Shown here one piece after another: positions 34,825 through 43,482 of a DNA stretch of 53,321 nucleotides (positions within the stretch are counted from its first letter, which is position 1; each line of letters starts with the position of its first letter). The position numbers were made by a program, and so were the translations under genes. Origin of the DNA: DASQTB01 sp035642095 (GTDB lineage Bacteria; Actinomycetota; UBA4738; CALAEC01); NCBI GenBank assembly GCA_035642095.1, contig DASQTB010000063.1:1-53321 (forward strand), read 5' to 3'. The notes under the pieces are model-generated. The model saw only the letters and a program-made list of their open reading frames with translations, searched no databases and had not been told where the DNA came from.

Positions 34825-34828
34825 GTGA
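34799..34828 (+). CDS. 9-residue leader peptide ORF coupled to rmlB
   Basis: ATG 34799 has a good Shine-Dalgarno (AAGGAG, 7 nt upstream) and encodes MVGEVVPSK before TGA 34826-34828. Its last codon and stop overlap the GTG start of rmlB (GTGA, 34825-34828), while rmlB itself has only a weak purine stretch in front. The simplest reading is that ribosomes terminating here re-initiate on rmlB. Whether the peptide itself has any role is unknown. Confidence 0.5.
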   Translation: MVGEVVPSK

Positions 34829-35814
34829 ACGTCCTGGTCACCGGCGGAGCCGGGTTTATCGGCTCGCACCTCGTCGACCTGCTGCTGGAGGATCGGTCGA
34901 CCACGGTCACGGTGTTGGATCGGCTGTCGACCGGCGGATCCAAGGCGAACCTCGAGCAGCACGGCTCCGACCCGCGCTTCCGGTTCGTCCAGGGGGACGT
35001 GACCGATCGGGCCGTGGTTCCGAGCCTGGTGGCGGAGTCCGCGGCGGTGATCCATGCCGCGGCCGAATCCCACGTCGATCGCAGTATCGACGACCCGGGT
35101 GGGTTCGTGGAGACGAACATCGTCGGCACCGAGGTGGTGCTCGACGCGTGCCGGGAATCGGGCGTCCGGATGTTGATGGTCTCCACGGATGAGGTCTACG
35201 GGCCCGGCGATCCCACCGGCGGCCTGTTCTCGGAGGATCACCCGGTGGCCCCCCGGAGCCCCTATTCGGCCAGCAAGGCCGGGGCGGATCTGCTCTGCCA
35301 GGCCGCCGCAGCCACCTACGACATGGACGTCACCGTGGTGCGGGGGACCAACGCCTACGGGCCGCGGCAGATCGAACGGGTGGTTCCCACCTACTCCGTC
35401 GCGGCGATCGAGGGGCGTCCGATCCCCGTCTACGGCCGGGGAGAGCAGCGGCGGGAGTTCCTCCACGTCCGGGACTGGGCCCGGGCGGTGCTGGTGGTGC
35501 TGCGGAGAGGCGTTCGCGGCGTGGTCTACAACATCGGCGCGGGTCACGAGCTGTCGAACGTCGACCTGGCCCGGAGGATCTGTGCCGCGGCGGGAGCATC
35601 CGAGTCGCTCATCACCTTCGTGCCCGATCGGCCGGGACACGACTTCCGGTACGGCGTGGTCAGCGATCGGGTCCTGGCCCTGGGCTGGCGACCGGAGATC
35701 CCGTTCGACCGGGGATTGACGGACACGGTGGCGTGGTACCGCGACAATCTCGATTGGCTTCGGCGTGCGCATCCCGGTCCGATCGTCACCGAGCCCCGAG
35801 GGGCCTCGGTGTGA
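34825..35814 (+). CDS. rmlB: dTDP-glucose 4,6-dehydratase
   Basis: The 329-residue extended SDR has the NAD motif VTGGAGFIGSHLVD, the dehydratase triad region MVSTDEVYGPGD (Thr-Asp-Glu) and the catalytic Tyr/Lys in SPYSASKAGADLL, followed by GTNAYGPRQIERV and REFLHVRDWARA. It converts dTDP-glucose to dTDP-4-keto-6-deoxyglucose. UDP-glucose 4-epimerase-like relatives lack the STDEVYG context, so dehydratase is preferred. Start GTG 34825 is inferred from the overlap with the leader ORF and the immediate NAD motif. Confidence 0.88.
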   Translation: MNVLVTGGAGFIGSHLVDLLLEDRSTTVTVLDRLSTGGSKANLEQHGSDPRFRFVQGDVTDRAVVPSLVAESAAVIHAAAESHVDRSIDDPGGFVETNIVGTEVVLDACRESGVRMLMVSTDEVYGPGDPTGGLFSEDHPVAPRSPYSASKAGADLLCQAAAATYDMDVTVVRGTNAYGPRQIERVVPTYSVAAIEGRPIPVYGRGEQRREFLHVRDWARAVLVVLRRGVRGVVYNIGAGHELSNVDLARRICAAAGASESLITFVPDRPGHDFRYGVVSDRVLALGWRPEIPFDRGLTDTVAWYRDNLDWLRRAHPGPIVTEPRGASV

Positions 35815-36644
35815 GGATCGCCGTCACCGGTGCGGGCGGCGGGCTCGGCCGGGCATTCCTGGCCTCCTTCGCTCCCGACCTCGACGTCCGAGGATTCACC
35901 CGCCGCGAGCTCGACGTCAGATCGGGCGACGCGGTGATGGGCACTCTCGGCACCGGCTTCGACATCGTCGTCCATCTCGCCGCCATGACCGGCGTGGACG
36001 CCTGCCAGGAGGACCCCCAACGGGCGGCGGAGACCAACGTCCTCGGCACGTTCAACGTCGCCGAGGCTGCCCGTCGTTCAGGTGCCACGCTCATGGCCCT
36101 GTCCACCGACTACGTGTTCGACGGAGAGAAGGGGACCCCCTACGTGGAGTCGGATGTCCCCAATCCGCTGTCGGTCTACGCCCGAACCAAGCTGGCCGGC
36201 GAGCGGGCGGCCGCGGCCGTGGTGCCCGACGCGCTGATCGTCCGCACGGCGTGGGTGTTCGGCTCGGGCGAGGACTTCGTGTCGGTCGCCGTCCGGCAGC
36301 TTCGACAGGGGGAGGCGGTCGGCGCCATCGTCGATCAGGTGGGGAGCCCGACCCACGTCGACCACCTGGCCGAGCGCCTGGTTCCGCTGGTCGCCTCGGG
36401 CGTTCGAGGCGTCGTCCATCTGGCCGGGCCGGAGGCCACCACGTGGCATTCCGTGCTGGCCCGGGCGAGGTCGCTCGGTGCCTTGCCCGGCGAGGTGCTG
36501 GAACAGAAAGCTGATGAGCTCGGCCGGTCGGCGCCCCGTCCGGCGTACTCCGCTCTTTCCAGCGAGGTGCTTCCCCGGACGGAGGTCCCGTCCATGCCCC
36601 CGCTCGACGAGGCCATCCGAAGGGTGGTGGCCGATGTCGGATGA
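35811..36644 (+). CDS. rmlD: dTDP-4-dehydrorhamnose reductase
   Basis: The 277-residue SDR has VTGAGGGLGRAFL (NADPH motif), HLAAMTGVDACQEDP, LSTDYVFDGEKGTPY and the catalytic YARTKLAGE, all diagnostic of RmlD. It performs the last step of dTDP-L-rhamnose synthesis. GTG 35811 overlaps the rmlB stop (GTGA), and the 3' end overlaps the permease gene by 11 nt. RmlC, the 3,5-epimerase normally needed between RmlB and RmlD, is not encoded in the window. Confidence 0.92.
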   Translation: MRIAVTGAGGGLGRAFLASFAPDLDVRGFTRRELDVRSGDAVMGTLGTGFDIVVHLAAMTGVDACQEDPQRAAETNVLGTFNVAEAARRSGATLMALSTDYVFDGEKGTPYVESDVPNPLSVYARTKLAGERAAAAVVPDALIVRTAWVFGSGEDFVSVAVRQLRQGEAVGAIVDQVGSPTHVDHLAERLVPLVASGVRGVVHLAGPEATTWHSVLARARSLGALPGEVLEQKADELGRSAPRPAYSALSSEVLPRTEVPSMPPLDEAIRRVVADVG

Positions 36645-37512
36645 CGTCCTGGTCCGGACGAACGAGCCGCCCAGGCTCAGGCCGGTGGCCCGATTCCGGG
36701 AGCTGTGGCGGCACCGGGAGATCCTGGCGAACCTGTCTCGCAAGGAGCTCCGGGTCAAGTACAAGTCGACGTTCCTCGGCGTGACGTGGTCGATGCTCAA
36801 CCCGGTCCTGTACCTGGTGGTGTTCTACGTCGTGTTCACCTACTTCATCCCCGCCCGGACCCCGAACTTTCCCGTGTACCTGCTCTCCGGGCTTCTGCCG
36901 TGGGCGCTGTTCTCGACCGGGTTCGCCGGGGCGACGGTCTCCGTGATCGGCGGGGGAAACCTCGTCCCGAAGGTGGCCTTCCCCCACGAGACCCTTCCCC
37001 TGGCCTCCATCCGGGCCCAGACGGTCAACTTCTTCTTCCAGTTCCTGGTCCTGATCGCCTTCATGCTCGTATTCGGCCAGCCGCTGCTCCACCGGGGAAC
37101 CGTGCTCCTGTTCCCGGCGCTGGTGGTGCTGCTCCTGTTCACCGCGGCCCTGGGGATGGCCACCGCGGCGTGGAACGTCCGCTACCGGGACACCGGCTAT
37201 CTGGTCGAGCTGGCCCTGCTGGCCTGGTTCTGGGCCACGCCCATCGTCTATCCGACGTCCTTCGTGGCGGACAACCTGGGGCTGACCGGCTTCCGGCTGT
37301 ATCTGCTGAATCCGATGGCCAACATCATCCTGTCCTTCCAGCGAGCGCTGTACGGCGGGACCTCTCCGCAGGCCCTGGATCAGCTCCCCGCGCCGGGCCT
37401 CACCTGGTACGCGGTACGGCTCCTGGTGGTGGGAGCGGCCAGCGCCGTGCTCCTGCTGCTCTCGTGGCGGATGTTCTTCCGACGGTCGGGCGACTTCGCC
37501 GAGGAGCTCTGA
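36634..37512 (+). CDS. wzm: polysaccharide ABC exporter permease (Wzm/TagG-type)
   Basis: The 292-residue integral membrane protein is of the ABC-2 family. The amphipathic N-terminal stretch RELWRHREILANLSRKELRVKYKS (connector helix, of which KELRVKYKSTFLGVTWS is the family signature) is followed by about six membrane helices (LYLVVFYVVFTYFI, LLPWALFSTGFAG, FFQFLVLIAFMLVF, FPALVVLLLFTAALG and others). It forms the channel that moves lipid-linked polysaccharide outward, energised by the ATPase encoded next. The start ATG 36634 lies inside the rmlD 3' end. Confidence 0.9.
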   Translation: MSDDVLVRTNEPPRLRPVARFRELWRHREILANLSRKELRVKYKSTFLGVTWSMLNPVLYLVVFYVVFTYFIPARTPNFPVYLLSGLLPWALFSTGFAGATVSVIGGGNLVPKVAFPHETLPLASIRAQTVNFFFQFLVLIAFMLVFGQPLLHRGTVLLFPALVVLLLFTAALGMATAAWNVRYRDTGYLVELALLAWFWATPIVYPTSFVADNLGLTGFRLYLLNPMANIILSFQRALYGGTSPQALDQLPAPGLTWYAVRLLVVGAASAVLLLLSWRMFFRRSGDFAEEL

Positions 37513-38690
37513 TGGCCGAGCCGGCGGTGTCCGTGGCCCACGTGTCGAAGCGGTTCCGCCTCTATCACGAGCGCCCGTCGAGCGTGAAGGAACGGCTGCT
37601 GAGGCTACGGCGGTCGCGGGTGGAGGACTTCTGGGCCCTCCGCGACGTGGCCTTCGACGTCCCCGAGGGTCAGACCTGGGGGCTGGTCGGCGCGAACGGC
37701 TCCGGGAAGACCACGCTGCTGAAGATCATCGGCGGCATCCTCCGTCCGACGGAGGGCCGGGTGGTTACCCGGGGCCGCATCGCCGCCCTGCTCGAGCTGG
37801 GGGCGGGCTTCCACCCGGAGCTCAGCGGCCGGGAGAACGTGTACCTGAACGCCTCGATCCTGGGTCTGTCCCGGAGGGAGACCGATCGCCACTTCGACGA
37901 AATCGTGGCGTTCGCGGAGCTGGAGGAGTTCATCGACGGCCAGGTCAAGTACTACTCCTCGGGGATGTTCGTCCGCCTCGGCTTCGCCGTGGCCGTCCAC
38001 GTGGATCCGGGGATCCTGCTGATCGACGAGGTCCTGGCCGTCGGCGACGAGGCGTTTCAGCGGAAATGCATCCAGCGGGTCCGGGAGCTCCAGCGGGAAG
38101 GGCGGACGATCGTGTTCGTGACCCACGCGGTCCAGCAGGTGCACCAGATCTGCGACGGTGCGGTGATGCTCGACCACGGCCGAGTCCGGGAGATGGGTGA
38201 GGTGGCCGACGTCATCCGGGAGTACCGTCTGGTGATGGCCCGCCAGCACATCGGGTTCGCCCGGCAGCAGCTCACCCGGGACATGGAGATCACGGCCGCG
38301 GAGACCCTCGACGCGGACGGTCGCCGGCCGACCAGCGTGGTGCAGCCCGGTGCCGGGATGCACGTCCAGGTCGAGGTCCGGGCCAACCGGCCGGTGGACG
38401 ACCCGGTGATCTCCCTGGCCATCTTCGAGGCGAACGGTGAGTTCGTGTGGCGGACCGGCACGGGCGACATGCAGCTCGGACGAGTCGAGGGCAAGCTGCG
38501 GATCGACTTCAACATGATCTCGCTTCCGCTTCAGGAGGGGCGGTACCTGTTCACCGTCGGGATCCACGATCGGTCCGAACGGATCGTTCACGACCTGCAC
38601 GATCAGCGGTACCCGTTCGACGTCACCGGGACGCTGGAGGACGATAACCGGGTGGTCATCCCGGTGGGGACCAAGGTGGATCGGCTGTGA
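37512..38690 (+). CDS. wzt: polysaccharide ABC exporter ATPase with C-terminal glycan-binding domain (Wzt-type)
   Basis: The 392-residue protein has a nucleotide-binding domain with Walker A GANGSGKTT, a Wzt/TagH-type helical insert region (LELGAGFHPELSGRENVYLN), ABC signature YSSGMFVRL and Walker B ILLIDEVLAVGD. Residues about 260-390 form an extra beta-rich domain (VQVEVRANRPVDDPVISLAI) like the Wzt C-terminal domain, which in O-antigen systems recognises the glycan's terminal modification. The extra domain suggests a defined chain terminus is read before export. TGATG overlap with the permease gene indicates coupling. Confidence 0.92.
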   Translation: MAEPAVSVAHVSKRFRLYHERPSSVKERLLRLRRSRVEDFWALRDVAFDVPEGQTWGLVGANGSGKTTLLKIIGGILRPTEGRVVTRGRIAALLELGAGFHPELSGRENVYLNASILGLSRRETDRHFDEIVAFAELEEFIDGQVKYYSSGMFVRLGFAVAVHVDPGILLIDEVLAVGDEAFQRKCIQRVRELQREGRTIVFVTHAVQQVHQICDGAVMLDHGRVREMGEVADVIREYRLVMARQHIGFARQQLTRDMEITAAETLDADGRRPTSVVQPGAGMHVQVEVRANRPVDDPVISLAIFEANGEFVWRTGTGDMQLGRVEGKLRIDFNMISLPLQEGRYLFTVGIHDRSERIVHDLHDQRYPFDVTGTLEDDNRVVIPVGTKVDRL

Positions 38691-38796
38691 GCCGGCGGTG
38701 ACACCCGGGCGTCGAGACCCGCATCATCACGAGCGGGCCCTGGATATCGATTACCAGCCTCCGGTGGAGCCGGGGGAGAAGACGAGGAGGAAGTCC

Positions 38797-39177
38797 GTGT
38801 TGATCCTGTTCATCCTGCTGTCCGTGCTCCTGGCGGCCACGGCCCAGCTGACGCTGAAGTACGGCGTCGATCGGGTGACCAAGCACGGCCATTCGGGGAT
38901 CGTCCTCAGCGAGCCGGGGACCTCGGTCGTGAGAGTGGCTCGGGAGCCGTTCATCTGGCTGGGCCTGGTCCTGTTCGGCATTTCGGCGGCGGTGTGGATC
39001 GTGGTTCTGTCCCGGGTCTCGCTCTCCTTCGCGTATCCTTTCGCCGCCATCACGTACATCGTCATCGTGGCGTTCGACCGACTGATCCTGAGGGTTCCCG
39101 TCCCCGGCCTGCGCTGGGCCGGCGTCCTCATGATCGCCACAGGGATCGTCCTGGTATCCAGGACGCCGCATACCTGA
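38797..39177 (+). CDS. small SMR/EamA-like membrane protein (ArnE/F-like flippase subunit candidate)
   Basis: The 126-residue protein has four hydrophobic helices: LILFILLSVLLAATAQLTL, FIWLGLVLFGISAAVWIVVL, FAYPFAAITYIVIVAF and LRWAGVLMIATGIVLV. This is the four-helix pattern of small multidrug resistance proteins and of the ArnE/ArnF undecaprenyl-linked sugar flippase subunits. The conserved YPF before the third helix is typical of the latter group. Between Wzt and a rhamnosyltransferase-like gene, a lipid-linked sugar flippase role is likely but inferred. GTG 38797 is chosen for its strong Shine-Dalgarno GAGGAGG (38784-38790); GTG 38698 is an alternative that would add 33 polar residues. 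Confidence 0.72.
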   Translation: MLILFILLSVLLAATAQLTLKYGVDRVTKHGHSGIVLSEPGTSVVRVAREPFIWLGLVLFGISAAVWIVVLSRVSLSFAYPFAAITYIVIVAFDRLILRVPVPGLRWAGVLMIATGIVLVSRTPHT

Positions 39178-39185
39178 AGCCCTGA

Positions 39186-40046
39186 ATGGCGCCCGAACTG
39201 GCCGTGGCCGTGGTGAACTACAACGCCGGACGGTTCCTGGCGAGGTGTCTCGGCTCCATTGTCGGCGCGACCGGCGACGTCGACGCTGAGGTCGTGATCG
39301 TCGACAACGGCTCGACCGACGGCAGCGTGGAGCGGGTCGTCGGGGATCACCCCGACGTCACGGTGATTCGGAACGCCGGCAACCGGGGTTTTGCCCGGGC
39401 CGCCAACCAGGCCATGGCCGCGACGTCGGCCTCGTTCGTCCTCTTGCTGAACCCCGACGCCGAGATCATCGGGGGGACGCCGGCCACGCTGCTGAAGGTG
39501 GCCCGGGAACGACCTCGGGCCGGCGCCATCGGAACGCTGGTCCGCAACCCGGACGGCTCGATCCAGCCGTCCGCCCGTCGGGACCCGAAGCTCGGCGAGG
39601 CGCTCGGTCACGCGTTCCTGGGCCCGCTGTGGCGGACCAACCCGTGGACCCGGTCGTACACCATGGCCGGCTGGGATCGGTCCTCCGAACGCCCGGTCGA
39701 ATGGGTGTCGGGGTCGGCCATGCTTCTCCGCCGCGCAGCCTTCGAGGAGGTGGGCGGGTTCGACGAGGGTTACTTCATGTTCGTCGAGGACGTCGATCTG
39801 TGCACCCGGCTCCGCCGGGCCGGGTGGGAGGTGCTGTTCTCACCGGAGCTCGAGGTCGTTCACCAGATCGGCGTCTCCACGCGGGGCCAGCGGGGACGGA
39901 TGGCCTTCGTTCACTCCGACAGCATCTACCGGTACTACTGCAAGTTCCGGGCGACCGGCGCCGGGGGGATGCTGAAGCCGCTCGTGCGGGTTGCCCTGTG
40001 GGGCCGGGCCCTCCTGATGGCCGGGGTGAGGGGAGGGAGGCGATGA
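39186..40046 (+). CDS. GT2 family glycosyltransferase, rhamnosyltransferase-like
   Basis: The 286-residue GT-A enzyme has VAVVNYNAGRFLARCL, VIVDNGSTDGS, NRGFARAANQAMA, the DxD-type LLLNPDAEI, and the acceptor loop VEWVSGSAMLLRRAAF followed by GYFMFVEDVDLCTRLRRAGW. This pattern matches WbbL-like rhamnosyltransferases; in M. tuberculosis wbbL1 sits next to rmlD and manC. It would use the dTDP-rhamnose made by the cluster. Overlaps the following gene by ATGA. Confidence 0.87.
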   Translation: MAPELAVAVVNYNAGRFLARCLGSIVGATGDVDAEVVIVDNGSTDGSVERVVGDHPDVTVIRNAGNRGFARAANQAMAATSASFVLLLNPDAEIIGGTPATLLKVARERPRAGAIGTLVRNPDGSIQPSARRDPKLGEALGHAFLGPLWRTNPWTRSYTMAGWDRSSERPVEWVSGSAMLLRRAAFEEVGGFDEGYFMFVEDVDLCTRLRRAGWEVLFSPELEVVHQIGVSTRGQRGRMAFVHSDSIYRYYCKFRATGAGGMLKPLVRVALWGRALLMAGVRGGRR

Positions 40047-41086
40047 AGGCGGTCGTCCTGGTCGGCGGGGAGGGAACCCGTCTCCGGCCGCTCACCGAGA
40101 CGATCCCCAAGCCCTTGCTTCCGTTCATGAACCGGCCGTTCCTCGACCACGTGCTCGACCGGCTGGCCGACCACGGCGTGGAGGAGGTGGTCTGCTCCTC
40201 TCCCTATCTCGAGTCCGAGTTCCACGGGTTCCTCCAGGGCCGAACCGGTCGCCCACCGGCGGTTCGATGGATCACGGAGGCACGGCCGCTGGGCACCGCG
40301 GGAGCCATCGCCGGGGCCCGGGATCACCTTGGGGAGACCTTCCTGGCCCTCAACGGGGACATCCTGGCCGACCTCGACCTGGGTGAGCTGATCGGCTTCC
40401 ATCATGAGCGCGGAGCCGTGGCCACGATCGCCCTTCACGCGGTGGACGACGCCAGGCCGTTCGGCCTGGTGGACGCGAACCGCGAGGGGCGGGTCCTGGC
40501 CTTCCGGGAGAAGCCCGAGCACCCCGTGCCGGGGACGATCAACGCCGGGATCTACGTGCTCGAGCCGGCCGCCCTGGATCACGTCCCCCCAGGCGAGCCG
40601 GTGTCGATCGAGCGACAGACCTACCCTCGGATGATCGCCGGAGGTGAGGGTGTGTTCGGGTTCGTTGCTCGGGGCTACTGGCGCGATCTGGGGACGCCTC
40701 AGGCCTACTTGGAGGGACACCTCGACGCCCTGCAGGGCCGGATCGACGCCTACCGGGGCGTGAGTCGACCGCTGGTGGCGTCCTCGGCAGAGATCGACCC
40801 CGGGGCCGACGTGCGCTCGCTGACCGTGCTGGGCGACCGGGTCCGGGTGGGATCCGGAGCGAGGGTCGACCGCTCCGTCCTCCACGGGGCCGCCGCGGTG
40901 GGGGAGGGAGCCCTGGTGGAGGACACGATCATGGGCCCCGGCAGCGTGGTCGAGGCCGGCGCGGAGGTCCGCGGTGCGGTCCTGGCGGAGGAGGCCCGGG
41001 TCCCGGCGGGCCTGTGTCTGGAGGACGAGAGGGTCGCCCCGGGGCAGATCGCCGTCACGGGCACGGCGAGCGGGCGGGAAGCCTGA
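40043..41086 (+). CDS. sugar-1-phosphate nucleotidylyltransferase (ManC/GMPP-like)
   Basis: The 347-residue protein has the signature MKAVVLVGGEGTRLRPLTE and IPKPLLPFMNRPFLDHVL, LNGDILADLD, REKPEHPVPGTINAGIYVLE, and a C-terminal left-handed beta-helix (repeating hexapeptide-like segment from about 240). It resembles actinobacterial ManC/ManB-type mannose-1-phosphate guanylyltransferases and is distinct from RmlA at 32483. It probably makes GDP-mannose or another NDP-hexose; the base and sugar cannot be fixed by eye. Last gene of the glycan cluster; 62 nt separate it from the next, independently promoted gene. Confidence 0.85.
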   Translation: MKAVVLVGGEGTRLRPLTETIPKPLLPFMNRPFLDHVLDRLADHGVEEVVCSSPYLESEFHGFLQGRTGRPPAVRWITEARPLGTAGAIAGARDHLGETFLALNGDILADLDLGELIGFHHERGAVATIALHAVDDARPFGLVDANREGRVLAFREKPEHPVPGTINAGIYVLEPAALDHVPPGEPVSIERQTYPRMIAGGEGVFGFVARGYWRDLGTPQAYLEGHLDALQGRIDAYRGVSRPLVASSAEIDPGADVRSLTVLGDRVRVGSGARVDRSVLHGAAAVGEGALVEDTIMGPGSVVEAGAEVRGAVLAEEARVPAGLCLEDERVAPGQIAVTGTASGREA

Positions 41087-41148
41087 CTCAACCCGACCGG
41101 GCTGCCCGCCGAATGGTGTAGCGTTGGGTCCCCTCGACTGACCCGCCC

Positions 41149-42675
41149 ATGCTGATGAGACGTTCGGCCCCGTTCCTATGCGCCTTGCTGGTGACGATGC
41201 TCGCCATCCCGCCCGCGTCGGCGGACCGGGGCCGCCGGAGTCCCGCCCGCCTGTTCGTGTTCCACGGGGCCGGCTACGGCCACGGTTTGGGGATGAGCCA
41301 GTACGGGGCGCTGGGGCTGGCCCGGAAGGGGTGGGCCTCGGACAGGATCGTCGGCCACTTCTACCGCGGCGTGGCCGTGGGGCCACGGCAGCCCGCCGAC
41401 CCCACGATCCGGGCAGGACTGCTTCAGGATGCCGCTGCGGCCCGGGTGATCGCTACCCAGGGGGCGGTCGACCTCCTGGTCCAGGGTGGCAGCACGGTCG
41501 AGACGATTCCTCAGGGACAGCGGCGGACGATCGAAGTCACCGGCGATCGGCGCTTCCGGATCCTTCGAGCCGATGGGACCGAGGTGGCCACCGTCGGTGG
41601 CCCCGCCGCCGATCTCATCGCCCGTCTCCAGGACGGTGCCCGGGTACGGGTTCCGGAATGGGGCCACGAGCTCGCCACCGGCGAGGTCCGGTTCCAGGTC
41701 ACCGCGCCGGGGCGGGCGCACGTGCTCGCGGTGATGCCGGTCGAGGCGTACGTCCGGGGGATCTCCGAGGTGCCGAACTCGTGGCCCCTCGAGGCCCTGG
41801 GGGCGCAGGCCATCGCCGCCCGGACGTACGCGTACTGGCGGATCGCCGGCGCCCTCCGGGCCGACTGCGGATGCGACGTCTACACCAGCACCGCGGACCA
41901 GTACTTCGTCGGCTGGGACAAGGAGGCCGCTCCCCAGGGCGAGCGGTGGGTCCACGCGGTCGAAGCAACGGCCCGGAGCGTGGCCACGTGGGGCGGCGAG
42001 CCCATCTACGCGGCGTACAGCTCGTCGAGCGGCGGCTACACGGAGAACATCGAGCGAGTATGGCCGGGCTCGGCTCCCCGCCCGTACCTCCGGGGCGTGT
42101 GCGATCCGGGCGACTACGTGACCGACAATCCCAACCGCGTGTGGCAGGTCTCCTTCGAGCGGGAAACGGTGACGGGCCAGCTCCGTCCGTACACCGGCGA
42201 CATCGGGAAGATCACCGGTTTTGCCGACTGGAGCCTCGGTGTCTCCGGGCGGGTCACCTCGGTCCGGGTCGTCGGGACCCGGGGCGACCGAGTCGTCGAG
42301 GGCTGGGATGTCCGGAGCGCCCTGTCACTCAAGGACACCCGGTTCGCCGTGAACCGCAACCTCAACATCACCGGCGTCATCCGAGACCGGTACGACCTGA
42401 GCGGCTGTCGTCCCGGCCGGGCCACGAGCGGCCAGCGTCCGGTTCCCGGTGGACGGGAACAGCGGTTCGTGAAGGGCCGGATGTTCGAGCACGGCCGCCG
42501 GGACGTGGCGGTCTGGCTCCGGGGTCAGGTCCTGGGCCGGTACCTCGAGCTTGGCGGTCCGCGGGGGCGGCTGGGATTGCCGTTCCGAACGAAGAACGTC
42601 AAGGGCGGCACGAAGGCCTGGTTCGACGGCGGCACCGTGGTGTGTGCCCCTCGATGCCGGGTTCGGTTCGGCTAG
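41149..42675 (+). CDS. secreted SpoIID/LytB-domain protein
   Basis: The 508-residue protein has a signal peptide (MLMRRSAPFLCALLVTMLAI, cleavage near ASA-DR). The unusual N-terminal motif GYGHGLGMSQYGALGLARKG, which usually sits late in SpoIID, is here near residue 41. The SpoIID core spans about 190-330: AVMPVEAYVRGISEVPNSWP, ALGAQAIAARTYAYW, VYTSTADQYFVGW and AYSSSSGGYTENI. The C-terminal region (RLGLPF etc.) resembles LGFP-like wall-binding repeats. SpoIID enzymes are lytic transglycosylases acting on denuded glycan strands; wall remodelling is likely. A TAGCGT hexamer (41119-41124) may be its -10. It abuts the convergent DUF3105 gene with no gap. Confidence 0.85.
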   Translation: MLMRRSAPFLCALLVTMLAIPPASADRGRRSPARLFVFHGAGYGHGLGMSQYGALGLARKGWASDRIVGHFYRGVAVGPRQPADPTIRAGLLQDAAAARVIATQGAVDLLVQGGSTVETIPQGQRRTIEVTGDRRFRILRADGTEVATVGGPAADLIARLQDGARVRVPEWGHELATGEVRFQVTAPGRAHVLAVMPVEAYVRGISEVPNSWPLEALGAQAIAARTYAYWRIAGALRADCGCDVYTSTADQYFVGWDKEAAPQGERWVHAVEATARSVATWGGEPIYAAYSSSSGGYTENIERVWPGSAPRPYLRGVCDPGDYVTDNPNRVWQVSFERETVTGQLRPYTGDIGKITGFADWSLGVSGRVTSVRVVGTRGDRVVEGWDVRSALSLKDTRFAVNRNLNITGVIRDRYDLSGCRPGRATSGQRPVPGGREQRFVKGRMFEHGRRDVAVWLRGQVLGRYLELGGPRGRLGLPFRTKNVKGGTKAWFDGGTVVCAPRCRVRFG

Positions 42676-43458
42676 CTAGACGCCGGCCGGCTCGGGGGCC
42701 AACCCGCCCGAGCGGAACCGGTCCACGAACGCCCGGGCAACCGTGACGGCGTCCTCGGGGTCGGCGTCGGGAGGCGCGTCGAACGTCTGGAGCTTTCCCC
42801 ACGCCAACAGCGCGAACGAGCTGGACAGATTGGGGTACGGAGCCATCAGGACCTTGTCCGATTCGTCCCCGACGAAGTCCTCCAGCGCAGACCTGACGTC
42901 CTCCTCCAGGGCGTTTTCTCCTTCGGGAGCGTAGTAGACGATCACGTAGCCGTGCTCCAGGTTGTGCACGGCGTTCGCCTCGGGGATCGGCTGGTCGTAC
43001 ACGAACGGCGGTGCCGGCAGGGGGCTGGAGTGCCGGCCAGCGGTGACCGGGACGCCGTTCTGGCCCTGGGCGAACGGGGGGCTGTGCAGCGTCGTCGAGT
43101 CCAGGGCGGCGGCGGCGTCGACCTCCTCCTGCTTGGTCTGGATCGGGGTGCCACGCAGCCGCTCGGTCGCCGCCTCGGCCTCGGCCTGCAGCTCCCGGCT
43201 CTCGCCGGTGAACAGATAGACGGTCCCGGCGATCAGCGCCACGACGCCGGCGGCCACCCCCCACCTCGTCGCTCGGCGGATGCGCTGGCGGCGGCGGGCC
43301 AGCTTGATCCGGCGTTCCCGCTCCCGCCGGGCCTGCTCCTTGCGCTCGGCTCGGGCCGAGGGCGATCGATCCGGCGCTTCGGGGCGAGCCGCCGTGGCGG
43401 TTCCGGTGCCTTGGCCGGGTCGTTGGACGGAACGCTTCTTCCGCTTCTTCTTGGCCAT
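42676..43458 (-). CDS. DUF3105 membrane-anchored protein
   Basis: The 260-residue protein has a very basic cytoplasmic N-terminus (MAKKKRKKRSVQ, then RRERERRIKLARRRQRIRRA), one membrane segment (about 67-84, WGVAAGVVALIAGTVYLF) and an extracellular domain with the DUF3105 landmark NLEHGYVIVYYAPEG and YDQPIPEANAVHN. Function is unknown; the family is frequent in actinobacteria. A TAGCAT hexamer ends 11 nt before ATG 43458 and is the likely -10. Confidence 0.85.
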   Translation of the reverse strand: MAKKKRKKRSVQRPGQGTGTATAARPEAPDRSPSARAERKEQARRERERRIKLARRRQRIRRATRWGVAAGVVALIAGTVYLFTGESRELQAEAEAATERLRGTPIQTKQEEVDAAAALDSTTLHSPPFAQGQNGVPVTAGRHSSPLPAPPFVYDQPIPEANAVHNLEHGYVIVYYAPEGENALEEDVRSALEDFVGDESDKVLMAPYPNLSSSFALLAWGKLQTFDAPPDADPEDAVTVARAFVDRFRSGGLAPEPAGV

Positions 43459-43482
43459 GGAGAGGCTTCATGCTATCGAATG

